64,000 nucleotides of DNA from Escherichia ruysiae (GCF_902498915.1 NZ_CABVLQ010000001.1), one strand, 5' to 3'; shown: positions 35,234-44,177, counted from the first letter of the stretch. Notes: generated by a model not told the origin, from the sequence alone. A program made the numbers and translations.

Positions 35234-36517
35234 ATGGACGTTGATGTGTCAACCAGTGTTGCGGGTAATAAACCGCAACGGATTCGTCGTATTCAGACAG
35301 TGACGCTGGTTTTATTATTTATGGCGGGGATCGTTAATTTCCTCGACCGTTCGTCACTGAGTGTGGCAGGCGAAGCGATTCGTGGCGAGTTAGGATTATC
35401 GGCGACAGAGTTTGGCGTTTTGCTTTCTGCATTTTCTCTGTCTTATGGTTTTTCACAACTTCCTTCCGGTATTTTGTTAGATCGTTTTGGTCCACGAATA
35501 GTATTAGGCGCAGGTTTGATATTCTGGTCATTAATGCAGGCATTAACAGGAATGGTTAATTCTTTTAGCCACTTTATTTTAATGCGTATTGGTCTGGGTA
35601 TTGGCGAAGCGCCATTTATGCCAGCGGGGGTGAAATCTATTACCGACTGGTATGCACAAAAAGAACGCGGCACGGCGCTGGGAATTTTTAACTCATCTAC
35701 CGTTATCGGTCAGGCCATCGCGCCTCCTGCTCTTGTATTGATGCAGTTGGCATGGGGCTGGCGGGCGATGTTCGTTATCATCGGCGTAGCGGGGATTCTG
35801 GTTGGGATTTGCTGGTACGTGTGGTATCGCAACCGGGCGCAGTTTGTCCTGACCGACGAAGAACGGACGTATCTCTCCGCGCCGGTTAAACCGCGTCCAC
35901 AGCTGCAATTTAGCGAGTGGCTGGCGCTGTTTAAGCACCGGACAACCTGGGGGATGATTTTAGGTTTCTCTGGGGTTAACTATACCGGTTGGCTCTACAT
36001 CGCGTGGTTACCCGGTTATTTGCAGGCCGAGCAAGGTTTCAGTCTGGCGAAAACGGGCTGGGTGGCGGCGATTCCTTTCCTCGCGGCGGCGGTCGGGATG
36101 TGGGTTAACGGTATTGTTGTCGATCGACTGGCGAAAAAAGGCTACGACCTGGCGAAGACGCGTAAAACGGCTATTGTCTGCGGTTTGATGATGTCGGCAT
36201 TAGGAACGTTGCTGGTCGTGCAATCTTCCTCGCCTGCGCAAGCGGTGGCGTTTATCTCAATGGCGCTGTTCTGCGTGCATTTTGCGGGAACATCTGCATG
36301 GGGACTGGTTCAGGTGATGGTGTCAGAAACAAAAGTGGCTTCCATCGCCGGGATTCAAAACTTTGGTAGTTTTGTCTTTGCTTCCTTTGCTCCGATCGTA
36401 ACCGGCTGGGTGGTGGATACCACGCACTCGTTTAATCTGGCGCTGGTTATCGCGGCCTGTGTGACCTTCACTGGTGCGCTGTGTTACTTCTTTATCGTCA
36501 AAGATCGCATTGAGTAA
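35234..36517 (+). CDS. MFS transporter, anion:cation symporter family (hexonate/hexuronate type)
   Basis: The 427-residue inner-membrane protein has about 12 hydrophobic segments. It carries ACS-family features shared with ExuT, GudP and DgoT: NFLDRSSLSVAGEAIRGELG at the start, QLPSGILLDRFGPR, GLGIGEAPFMPAGVK and ADWYAQKERGTA-like ITDWYAQKERGTALG. The substrate is probably a sugar acid, matching the upstream dehydratase, with which it seems to form an operon (AAGGAG site before the ATG). The gene ends 46 bases from the convergent OxyS RNA, with no strong terminator between. Confidence 0.88.
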   Translation: MDVDVSTSVAGNKPQRIRRIQTVTLVLLFMAGIVNFLDRSSLSVAGEAIRGELGLSATEFGVLLSAFSLSYGFSQLPSGILLDRFGPRIVLGAGLIFWSLMQALTGMVNSFSHFILMRIGLGIGEAPFMPAGVKSITDWYAQKERGTALGIFNSSTVIGQAIAPPALVLMQLAWGWRAMFVIIGVAGILVGICWYVWYRNRAQFVLTDEERTYLSAPVKPRPQLQFSEWLALFKHRTTWGMILGFSGVNYTGWLYIAWLPGYLQAEQGFSLAKTGWVAAIPFLAAAVGMWVNGIVVDRLAKKGYDLAKTRKTAIVCGLMMSALGTLLVVQSSSPAQAVAFISMALFCVHFAGTSAWGLVQVMVSETKVASIAGIQNFGSFVFASFAPIVTGWVVDTTHSFNLALVIAACVTFTGALCYFFIVKDRIE

Positions 36518-36563
36518 GTATTGCAGCCTGGCCCTCCGCTGGAGGGTCGGAAGAAATAAAAAA

Positions 36564-36673
36564 AAGCGGATCCTGGAGATCCGCAAAAGTTCACGTTGGC
36601 TTTAGTTATTCGAGTTGAGAAACTCTCGAAACGGGCAGTGACTTCAAGGGTTAAAGAGGTGCCGCTCCGTTTC
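36564..36673 (-). ncRNA. oxyS: OxyS small regulatory RNA
   Basis: The ~110-nt RNA is recognised directly. It begins GAAACGGAGCGGCACC, contains the GCCCGTTTCGAGAG middle region, and ends in the hairpin GCGGATCTCCAGGATCCGC followed by a run of T. Oxidised OxyR induces it from the promoter shared with oxyR. It pairs, with Hfq, to targets such as fhlA and rpoS-related mRNAs. It is divergent from oxyR; exact ends are set by comparison with K-12 from memory. Confidence 0.95.
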
Positions 36674-36768
36674 TGTGAGCAATTATCAGTCAGAATGCTT
36701 GATAGGGATAATCGTTCGTTGCTATGCTACCTATCGCCATGAACTATCGTGGCGATGGAGGATGGATA
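36674..36768. promoter_or_regulatory. oxyS-oxyR divergent promoter with OxyR site
   Basis: The 95 bases between the OxyS 5' end and the oxyR start contain GATAGGGATAATCG, GCTATG and CCTATCG within about 36699-36736, the quarter-sites of the OxyR operator. Binding here activates oxyS under oxidation and represses oxyR. Confidence 0.8.
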
Positions 36769-37686
36769 ATGAATATTCGTGATCTTGAGTACCTGGTGGC
36801 ACTGGCCGAACACCGCCATTTTCGGCGTGCGGCAGATTCCTGCCACGTTAGCCAGCCGACGCTTAGCGGGCAAATTCGTAAGCTGGAAGATGAGCTGGGC
36901 GTGATGCTGCTGGAGCGAACCAGCCGTAAAGTGTTATTCACCCAGGCGGGAATGCTGCTGGTGGATCAGGCGCGTACCGTGCTGCGTGAGGTGAAAGTCC
37001 TTAAAGAGATGGCAAGCCAGCAGGGCGAGACCATGTCCGGGCCGCTGCACATTGGTTTGATTCCCACGGTCGGGCCTTACCTGCTACCGCATATTATCCC
37101 GATGCTGCACCAGACCTTTCCAAAGCTGGAAATGTATCTGCATGAAGCGCAGACCCACCAGTTACTGGCGCAACTGGACAGTGGCAAGCTCGACTGCGTG
37201 ATCCTCGCGCTGGTGAAAGAAAGCGAAGCATTCATTGAAGTGCCGTTGTTTGACGAACCAATGTTGCTGGCTATCTACGAAGATCATCCGTGGGCGAACC
37301 GCGAATGCGTACCGATGGCCGATCTGGCAGGGGAAAAACTGCTGATGCTGGAAGATGGTCACTGTCTGCGCGATCAGGCGATGGGCTTCTGCTTTGAAGC
37401 CGGGGCGGATGAAGATACACATTTCCGCGCCACCAGTCTGGAGACGCTGCGCAACATGGTGGCGGCAGGTAGCGGGATCACTTTACTGCCTGCGCTGGCT
37501 GTACCGCCAGAGCGCAAACGCGATGGCGTTGTTTATCTGCCGTGCATTAAGCCGGAACCACGCCGCACTATTGGCCTGGTATATCGTCCTGGCTCACCGC
37601 TGCGTAGTCGTTATGAACAACTGGCAGAGGCCATCCGCGCACGAATGGATGGCCATTTCGATAAAGCGTTAAAACAGGCGGTTTAA
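36769..37686 (+). CDS. oxyR: OxyR, hydrogen peroxide sensor and regulator
   Basis: The 305-residue LysR-family protein has its helix-turn-helix at about residues 18-37 (FRRAADSCHVSQPTLSGQIR) and a ligand-like redox domain. The peroxide-sensing cysteines are Cys199 and Cys208 in DGHCLRDQAMGFCFEAG; they form a disulfide on oxidation. It activates katG (at 8852) and oxyS. The start MNIRDLEYLV at 36769, after GGAGGATGGATA, gives the K-12 length. It overlaps the convergent sthA by 18 bases. Confidence 0.98.
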   Translation: MNIRDLEYLVALAEHRHFRRAADSCHVSQPTLSGQIRKLEDELGVMLLERTSRKVLFTQAGMLLVDQARTVLREVKVLKEMASQQGETMSGPLHIGLIPTVGPYLLPHIIPMLHQTFPKLEMYLHEAQTHQLLAQLDSGKLDCVILALVKESEAFIEVPLFDEPMLLAIYEDHPWANRECVPMADLAGEKLLMLEDGHCLRDQAMGFCFEAGADEDTHFRATSLETLRNMVAAGSGITLLPALAVPPERKRDGVVYLPCIKPEPRRTIGLVYRPGSPLRSRYEQLAEAIRARMDGHFDKALKQAV

Positions 37687-39069
37687 GCCGTTTAGTGCCG
37701 CTACCCGATAGGCTTCCGCCATGGTCGGGTAGTTAAAGGTGGTGTTAACGAAGTACTCAATGGTGTTGCCGCCACCTTTCTGTTCCATAATCGCCTGCCC
37801 GATATGAATAATTTCGGCAGCGCGCTCGCCAAAGCAATGAATCCCAAGAATCTCTTTTGTTTCCCGATGGAATAAGATTTTCAGCGTACCCACGTTCATG
37901 CCAACGATTTGCGCTCGCGCCAGATGTTTGAACTGGGCGCGACCCACTTCATACGGCACTTTCATCGCGGTCAGTTGCTGTTCGGTTTTACCGACTGAGC
38001 TGATTTCCGGGATGGTGTAGATGCCGGTAGGGATATCTTCAATCAGATGCGCGGTGGCTTCACCTTTCACCAGCGCCTGTGCGGCGATGCGCCCCTGGTC
38101 ATAGGCCGCCGACGCCAGGCTCGGATAACCAATCACGTCGCCCACGGCATAAACATGCGGCTGTGCGGTTTGATACATGCTATTGACCTTAAGCTGGCCA
38201 CGACTGTCAGTTTCCAGACCAATATTATGCAGCGCCAGCGAATCGGTATTACCGGTGCGGCCGTTGGCATAGAGCAGGCAGTCGGCTTTTAGTTTCTTGC
38301 CTGATTTCAGGTGCATGATTACACCGTCGTCACAACCTTCAATCTTCTCGTATTCTTCGTTGTGACGAATTACCACACCGCTGTTCCAGAAGTGGTACGA
38401 GAGAGAATCTGACATCTCTTGATCAAGAAACGCCAACAAACGATCGCGGGTGTTGATCAGATCCACTTTCACATCCATTCCACGGAAGATCGATGCGTAT
38501 TCGCAGCCGATCACTCCGGCACCGTAGATAAGCACGTGGCGTGGTTCGTGATGCATGCTAAGAATTGAGTCGCTGTCGTAAATGCGCGGATGGGTAAAAT
38601 CAACGTCCGCCGGATGATATGGACGAGAGCCGCAGGCAATAACAAATTTTTCTGCGGTCAGCGTTTCGACCGTGCCGTCCGGGCAATCAAGCGCCAGCGT
38701 GTGCTCGTCAACAAAGCGAGCGTTCCCCTGCAATATTTCGCAGTGATTACGTTCGTAAAATCCCTGACGCATACGTGTTTGTTGATTAATCACATTATCG
38801 GCATGGTTAAGGATATCGGCAAAAGAAGAGCGGAGCAGTCGCGAATGGTCGCTGTAAAGTGGGTTTTGATTGAATTCTATAATGCGGCTGACGGCGTGAC
38901 GGAGAGCTTTCGACGGGATGGTGCCCCAGTGGGTGCAACCGCCGCCAACATTTTGATAACGCTCGATAACTGCGACGCGCGCACCTTGCTTAACCAGACC
39001 CATTGCAGCGCCTTCGCCGCCGGGGCCGGAACCTATTACTATGGCATCGTAATCGTAGGAATGTGGCAT
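37669..39069 (-). CDS. sthA: SthA (UdhA), soluble pyridine nucleotide transhydrogenase
   Basis: The 466-residue cytosolic flavoprotein transfers hydride between NADPH and NAD. The FAD motif is IVIGSGPGGEGAAMG at the N terminus and a second dinucleotide fold has YGAGVIGCEYASIF. In the disulfide-reductase position it reads GGGCTHWGTIPSKAL: the second cysteine of the CxxxxC pair is Thr, as known for this enzyme, so it lacks a redox disulfide. It ends within the 3' end of oxyR. Confidence 0.97.
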   Translation of the reverse strand: MPHSYDYDAIVIGSGPGGEGAAMGLVKQGARVAVIERYQNVGGGCTHWGTIPSKALRHAVSRIIEFNQNPLYSDHSRLLRSSFADILNHADNVINQQTRMRQGFYERNHCEILQGNARFVDEHTLALDCPDGTVETLTAEKFVIACGSRPYHPADVDFTHPRIYDSDSILSMHHEPRHVLIYGAGVIGCEYASIFRGMDVKVDLINTRDRLLAFLDQEMSDSLSYHFWNSGVVIRHNEEYEKIEGCDDGVIMHLKSGKKLKADCLLYANGRTGNTDSLALHNIGLETDSRGQLKVNSMYQTAQPHVYAVGDVIGYPSLASAAYDQGRIAAQALVKGEATAHLIEDIPTGIYTIPEISSVGKTEQQLTAMKVPYEVGRAQFKHLARAQIVGMNVGTLKILFHRETKEILGIHCFGERAAEIIHIGQAIMEQKGGGNTIEYFVNTTFNYPTMAEAYRVAALNGLNRLF

Positions 39070-39398
39070 GGTAGGGCTTACCTGTTCTTATACATAAAAG
39101 CAACAGAATGGTAACATTTTATCGCGGGTAAGCCAATTGATCCCCGTCATTTATCTGGCTATATCGTGAGCGGCCTTTGCTTTGTCTTCCTCCTTCTTAT
39201 TTTATTTATTCACTATTAATCGCTTTTTCTTGTGACTGGCAGTTTTATCTTGATGAAGTGTGCTTTTTTGTTATTGTCTTTGTGAAATTTTCTTATAAAA
39301 CAAATATATAAATATTTTATATTGATGGGGTATTTGTATTTATACCATCAATAAAATCCGTCAATTAGCCTGTTTATCTATAAATAAGGGAATAGCAG
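39070..39398 (+). promoter_or_regulatory. AT-rich region upstream of the M20 hydrolase, with a dyad
   Basis: The 329-base gap between sthA and the hydrolase gene is very AT-rich, especially 39230-39360. It must contain the sthA promoter (minus) and that of the accessory pair (plus). At 39322-39351, TTGATGGGGTAT faces ATACCATCAA, an imperfect inverted repeat ending 47 bases before the hydrolase start and a plausible operator. No gene was seen. Confidence 0.5.
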
Positions 39399-40565
39399 AT
39401 GATCGAACACTATATTCGTGGGTTTGAGGAAGAACTGCGCGAGATTCGCCATCAGATCCATGAAAACCCGGAGCTGGGGTTACAGGAGTTTCAAACCAGT
39501 GCGTTGGTAGCAGAAAAGCTGCGCCAGTGGGGCTATGAGGTAGAGCAAGGGCTGGCGACGACCGGCGTGGTTGCCACCTTAAAAGTGGGCGACGGAGAGA
39601 AAAGTATTGGTTTGCGGGCGGATATGGATGCGTTACCGATTTATGAAAATAGCGGCAAACCCTGGTCCAGCAAACAACCTGGTTTGATGCACGCCTGTGG
39701 GCATGACGGGCATACCACAATATTGCTGGGTGCCGCGCGCTATCTTGCCGAAACCCGCCGCTTTAACGGCACGTTGCGTCTCATCTTCCAGCCAGCTGAA
39801 GAGATGATCAACGGCGGTGAGATTATGGTTAAAGAAGGTCTTTTTGACCGTTTCCCCTGCGATGTGATTTTCGGTATGCACAATATGCCGGGTCTGCCGG
39901 TTGGCAAGTTTTACTTTCAGCCAGGGGCGCTGATGGCGTCAATGGATCAGTTCCACATTACGGTTCGTGGCTGTGGTGGACATGGTGCGATTCCCCACAA
40001 AGCCATCGACCCGGTGCTGGTCGCGGCACATATCACCACCGCATTACAAAGTATTGTGTCGCGCAATGTCGATCCGCTGGAAGCGGCGGTCATTACCGTC
40101 GGCAGCATTGTTGCGGGTGAGGCCGCTAACGTCATTCCAGATAGTGCCGAGATGAAAATCAGCGTCCGCTCGCTTAGCCGTGAAACCCGGCAACTTCTTC
40201 TGACCCGTATTCCTGCTCTGGCACAAGCCCAGGCCGTCAGCTTTGGCGCTACGGCTGATGTGACGCATGTTAACGGCACTCCGGTATTAGTGAATGATGA
40301 GGCGATGGCGAGATTTGCCTGCCAGGTGGCCTGCGAAACGTTTGGTGAAGACAGGGCGGAGTTTGGCATCAAGCCTCTGATGGGCAGTGAAGACTTCTCT
40401 TTCATGCTGGAGGCCCAGCCAAAAGGCGCTTTCCTGTTGTTCGGTAATGGTGATGTCGGGGAAGGTTCCTGCATGGTGCATAACCCCGGGTACGACTTCA
40501 ACGATGCAAGTCTGGTGCCGGCAAGTAGCTACTGGGGCGCGCTGGTAGAAGCCTGGTTGCAATAA
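39399..40565 (+). CDS. M20D-family amidohydrolase (hippurate hydrolase / N-acyl amino acid deacylase type)
   Basis: The 388-residue enzyme belongs to the M20 amidohydrolases with AbgA-, HipO- and IAA-amino-acid hydrolase-like members. The di-metal site is intact: Asp and Met in LRADMDALPI, the metal Cys and His in MHACGHDGHTT, Glu-Glu in QPAEEMINGG, His in FGMHNMPGLP, and the terminal Glu and His in MGSEDFSF and MVHNPGYDF. It probably cleaves an N-acyl or N-aroyl amino acid in the cytosol. A transporter gene follows after 42 bases. K-12 has no gene between sthA and fabR. Confidence 0.87.
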   Translation: MIEHYIRGFEEELREIRHQIHENPELGLQEFQTSALVAEKLRQWGYEVEQGLATTGVVATLKVGDGEKSIGLRADMDALPIYENSGKPWSSKQPGLMHACGHDGHTTILLGAARYLAETRRFNGTLRLIFQPAEEMINGGEIMVKEGLFDRFPCDVIFGMHNMPGLPVGKFYFQPGALMASMDQFHITVRGCGGHGAIPHKAIDPVLVAAHITTALQSIVSRNVDPLEAAVITVGSIVAGEAANVIPDSAEMKISVRSLSRETRQLLLTRIPALAQAQAVSFGATADVTHVNGTPVLVNDEAMARFACQVACETFGEDRAEFGIKPLMGSEDFSFMLEAQPKGAFLLFGNGDVGEGSCMVHNPGYDFNDASLVPASSYWGALVEAWLQ

Positions 40566-40607
40566 ATAAAACAACACACAACAACACTTTCTGGCAAGGA
40601 ATATGGA

Positions 40608-41924
40608 ATGACGGCGATCGTAAATGAATCGGTGGGCGTAAAGAAAAAGCCCAGCGGTAAGCGGGTGATTTTTGCCTCGGCGTTTGGCAATGCGCTCGAA
40701 TTTTTTGATTTTGGCGTTTACAACTTTTTTGTGGTCTATATCAGTACACTTTTCTTTCCTCCCAGTGCCGATCATAACGTCGCGCTGTTACTGGCATTTG
40801 CAACGTTTGGCGTGAGTTTTTTTATGCGCCCGCTCGGTGGGATTATCGTTGGCGCCTGGGCCGATCGTTTCGGACGCAAACCCGCGATGGTGTTCACCAT
40901 TGCCCTGATGAGCCTTGGTACACTGATGATCGGCATCGCGCCGACCTATGCGACGGCGGGCTATTGGGGAACGGCAACGCTGGTGCTGGCGCGCCTGATC
41001 CAGGGCGTTGCGGCAGGTGGTGAAGTCGGCGCCTCAATGTCTTTGCTGGTTGAGTCTGCGCCGGCAAATCGTCGCGGCTTTTACAGCAGTTGGTCGCTGG
41101 CGACCCAGGGGCTGGCAACGACCTTTGGTGGCATCGTCGCTTTAGGGTTGAGTGCATGGCTGCCGTTTGCCACAGGTTCAGAGACCGTAATGGCGGAATG
41201 GGGCTGGCGAGTGCCGTTTTTTATTGGTGTGCTGTTAGCACCCATCGGTTGCTGGCTGCGCCTGAGTCTGGAAAATGATGCGCCTGAAGTGGCGAATAAG
41301 AAGAGTGCTGCTGCCAGCGAAAGTACGTTTTCCCTGCTTTTGCAACATAAAGCGACTCTCGCTAACGGTGTTTTACTCGCGATTGGCAGTACGGTAGCAA
41401 CCTATATCTCCCTCTTTTACTACGGCACCTGGGCGGCGAAGTATCTGGCGATGCCTCAACATTATTCTCATGCAGCGATGTTACTGGCTGGCGTTATTAC
41501 TTTTGTGGGGGCGCTGCTGGTGGGGATGCTGTGTGATTCGGTCGGGCGTAAAAAGCTGATTTTAATCTCCCGTGTGATGGTGCTTCTCTGTAGCTGTCCT
41601 TCGTTCTGGCTGTTGGTGAATTACCCAAGCCCTGGCATGTTGCTGACGGTGGTTTTCGTGATGGTCAGCTTTACTACGCTTGGCGGTGTGCCGGTAATGT
41701 TGTTGATTTCCGAACTATTGCCGAAACGGATCCGGGCATTGGGCTTCGCGCTGGTTTATAGCATTGGTGTGGCAATTTTTGGTGGTTTTGCACAATATTT
41801 CGCCACGCAATCTATCGTGTTACTGGAGAGTCTGACGGCTCCGGCGTGGTATCTGGGCGGCGGCACGTTGCTGTCGATGCTGGCGTTGTTGTTTGTGAAA
41901 GAACCAGCCAAAGAGCTGCAGTAA
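40608..41924 (+). CDS. MFS transporter, metabolite:H+ symporter (MHS) family
   Basis: The 438-residue membrane protein shows MHS features shared with ShiA, ProP and KgtP: ASAFGNALEFFDFGVYNFF in the first helix, FMRPLGGIIVGAWADRFGRKPA in the loop after helices 2-3, and RLIQGVAAGGEVGASMSLL. It has about 12 hydrophobic segments. With the upstream hydrolase it looks like a two-gene operon for uptake and splitting of an acylated amino acid or similar compound; the substrate is not readable. An AAGGA site precedes the ATG. Confidence 0.88.
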   Translation: MTAIVNESVGVKKKPSGKRVIFASAFGNALEFFDFGVYNFFVVYISTLFFPPSADHNVALLLAFATFGVSFFMRPLGGIIVGAWADRFGRKPAMVFTIALMSLGTLMIGIAPTYATAGYWGTATLVLARLIQGVAAGGEVGASMSLLVESAPANRRGFYSSWSLATQGLATTFGGIVALGLSAWLPFATGSETVMAEWGWRVPFFIGVLLAPIGCWLRLSLENDAPEVANKKSAAASESTFSLLLQHKATLANGVLLAIGSTVATYISLFYYGTWAAKYLAMPQHYSHAAMLLAGVITFVGALLVGMLCDSVGRKKLILISRVMVLLCSCPSFWLLVNYPSPGMLLTVVFVMVSFTTLGGVPVMLLISELLPKRIRALGFALVYSIGVAIFGGFAQYFATQSIVLLESLTAPAWYLGGGTLLSMLALLFVKEPAKELQ

Positions 41925-42030
41925 ATGTGTTTTATTGCGTTACCGTTCATTCACAACACTGGAGCAATCCAGTATGTTCATTCTCTGGTATAGTGCCAGC
42001 AGTACTTTTGGCAAGGATTCAGACATTGTG

Positions 42031-42678
42031 ATGGGCGTAAGAGCGCAACAAAAAGAAAAAACCCGCCGTTCGCTGGTGGAAGCCGCATTTAGCCAATTAA
42101 GTGCTGAACGCAGCTTCGCCAGCCTGAGTTTGCGTGAAGTGGCGCGAGAAGCGGGCATTGCTCCCACCTCTTTTTACCGGCATTTCCGCGACGTAGACGA
42201 ACTTGGTCTGACCATGGTTGATGAGAGCGGTTTGATGCTGCGCCAACTCATGCGCCAGGCGCGTCAGCGTATTGCCAAAGGCGGGAGTGTGATCCGTACC
42301 TCGGTCTCCACATTTATGGAGTTCATCGGTAATAATCCGAACGCCTTCCGGTTATTATTGCGGGAACGCTCCGGCACTTCCGCTGCGTTTCGTGCCGCCG
42401 TTGCGCGTGAAATTCAGCACTTCATTGCGGAACTTGCGGACTATCTGGAACTCGAAAACCACATGCCTCGTGCGTTTACTGAAGCGCAAGCCGAAGCAAT
42501 GGTGACGATTGTCTTCAGTGCGGGTGCCGAGGCGTTGGACGTCGGCGTCGAACAACGTCGGCAATTAGAAGAGCGACTGGTACTGCAACTGCGAATGATT
42601 TCGAAAGGGGCTTATTACTGGTATCGCCGTGAACAAGAGAAAACCGCAACTATTCCGGGAAATGTGAAGGACGAGTAA
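42031..42678 (+). CDS. fabR: FabR, unsaturated fatty acid synthesis repressor
   Basis: The 215-residue TetR-family protein has its N-terminal helix-turn-helix at about residues 25-50 ([19 protein letters not shown]). With unsaturated acyl thioesters it represses fabB and fabA. I start at [10 protein letters not shown] (42031), 13 bases after AAGGA; an ATG at 41974 would give a 234-residue form starting MFILWYS, once used in databases, and GTG at 42028 is also possible. It overlaps yijD by one base. The upstream neighbour here is the MHS transporter instead of sthA. Confidence 0.95.
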
Positions 42679-43037
42679 TGAAACAAGCAAATCAAGATAG
42701 AGGTACGCTGCTGCTGGCGTTGGTTGCTGGCTTATCGATCAATGGTACGTTTGCGGCGCTGTTTAGCTCCATTGTGCCATTTTCTGTATTCCCGATTATT
42801 TCTCTGGTGCTGACGGTTTACTGCCTGCATCAACGTTATCTTAATCGCACCATGCCGGTAGGCTTGCCGGGGCTGGCTGCCGCCTGTTTTATTCTCGGTG
42901 TTCTGCTGTACAGCACGGTGGTTCGTGCGGAATATCCGGATATCGGTTCTAACTTCTTCCCGGCAGTGCTGTCCGTCATTATGGTGTTCTGGATTGGCGC
43001 GAAGATGCGTAACCGTAAGCAGGAAGTTGCTGAGTAA
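42678..43037 (+). CDS. yijD: YijD, DUF1422 inner-membrane protein
   Basis: The 119-residue protein has four hydrophobic segments (about residues 10-35, 38-50, 62-78 and 90-108) and a basic C terminus. Function is unknown. Its ATG shares one base with the fabR stop (TAATG), so translation is coupled and the pair is one operon. A perfect stem follows. Confidence 0.94.
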
Positions 43038-43044
43038 TCAGTAA

Positions 43045-43072
43045 CATGCCGGATGCTGGCGCATCCGGCATG
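43045..43072. terminator. REP-like bidirectional hairpin between yijD and trmA
   Basis: CATGCCGGATG, six bases, then CATCCGGCATG form a perfect 11-bp stem between the convergent genes yijD and trmA. TTTT follows on the plus strand three bases on. It can serve both transcripts. Confidence 0.75.
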
Positions 43073-43076
43073 GGTT

Positions 43077-44177
43077 TTACTTCGCCGTCAGTAACACGCC
43101 GCACTCCATATGGTGCGTGTAGGGGAACTGATCAAACAGAGCCAGACGTTCAACTTTGTGCGTCTGGCTTAATGTTTCCAGATTCTTGCATAACGTTTCC
43201 GGGTTGCAGGAGATGTACAAAATACGCGGATACGCCTGCACCATTTTCTCGGTTTCACTGTCCAGACCGCTGCGCGGCGGATCGACAAAAATGGTTTCGC
43301 ACTGATAACTCTTTAAATCGATCCCTTGCAGGCGGTTAAACTCGCGCACACCATTCATCGCCTGGGTAAACTCTTCCGCCGCCATACGAATAATTTGTAC
43401 GTTATCAATATGGTTAGCAGCAATATTGTATTGCGCGGCAGCGACCGATGGCTTAGCGATTTCGGTAGCTAATACTCGATCAAAATTGCGCGCCAGAGCT
43501 AATGAAAAATTACCGTTGCCGCAGTACAGCTCCAGTAAATCACCTTTTGAACCTTTGGTTACATCCAGCGCCCATTCCAGCATCTGAATATTCATCGCCG
43601 CGTTCGGCTGAGTGAAGCTGTTCTCCACCTGACGGTAGATCATCTCTTTCCCTGCAACCGGCAGACGTTCGTCGATGTAATCTTGATCCAACTCGATTTT
43701 GGTTTTTGTTGCCCGACCAATCAGATGCACATTCAGATTCTGCGCTCGCAGTGCATCGCGCAGGGCTTCTGCCTGCTGGCGCCACTCGTCATCCAGCTTT
43801 TTATGGTACAGCAGAGAAACGACCGCCTGATTGCTTAGCGTGGTGAGGTAATCAATCTGGAACAACTTTTGGCGCAGAACGGGATTATTGCGCACACCCG
43901 CAATCATCGCGCCCATCAACTGGTTGATAAGTTCACTGGCGGCGGGGAAGCTATCCACGCGGATGCGGCTTTTGGTTTGTTGATCGAAAATGATGTGATA
44001 CAGGTCATCGCCATCGTGCCAGATGCGGAACTCTGCACGCATCCGGTAATGACTGACCGGCGAGCGAAAAACTTCCGGAACCAGGTCAGAAAACGGCGCC
44101 ATCATACTTTGCAAACGTACCACTTTTTCGGCTAACTGCGCTTCATACTGTTCTGTTGGAAGGTGTTCGGGGGTCAT
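43077..44177 (-). CDS. trmA: TrmA, tRNA (uracil-54-C5) methyltransferase
   Basis: The 366-residue enzyme makes ribothymidine 54 in the T-loop of nearly all tRNAs. The SAM motif is LLELYCGNGNFSLALA, followed by FVDPPRSGLD. The nucleophile is Cys324 in LYISCNPETLC, and the catalytic base is Glu358 in HHMECGVLL near the C terminus. It is divergent from btuB and separated from it by the B12 riboswitch region. Confidence 0.98.
   Translation of the reverse strand: MTPEHLPTEQYEAQLAEKVVRLQSMMAPFSDLVPEVFRSPVSHYRMRAEFRIWHDGDDLYHIIFDQQTKSRIRVDSFPAASELINQLMGAMIAGVRNNPVLRQKLFQIDYLTTLSNQAVVSLLYHKKLDDEWRQQAEALRDALRAQNLNVHLIGRATKTKIELDQDYIDERLPVAGKEMIYRQVENSFTQPNAAMNIQMLEWALDVTKGSKGDLLELYCGNGNFSLALARNFDRVLATEIAKPSVAAAQYNIAANHIDNVQIIRMAAEEFTQAMNGVREFNRLQGIDLKSYQCETIFVDPPRSGLDSETEKMVQAYPRILYISCNPETLCKNLETLSQTHKVERLALFDQFPYTHHMECGVLLTAK

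Noticed and set aside
39399..41924. Genomic island with integrase or tRNA attachment site
   Set aside because: No integrase, tRNA edge, direct repeats or insertion sequence could be seen around either accessory pair; they look like simple intergenic gene gains or losses.
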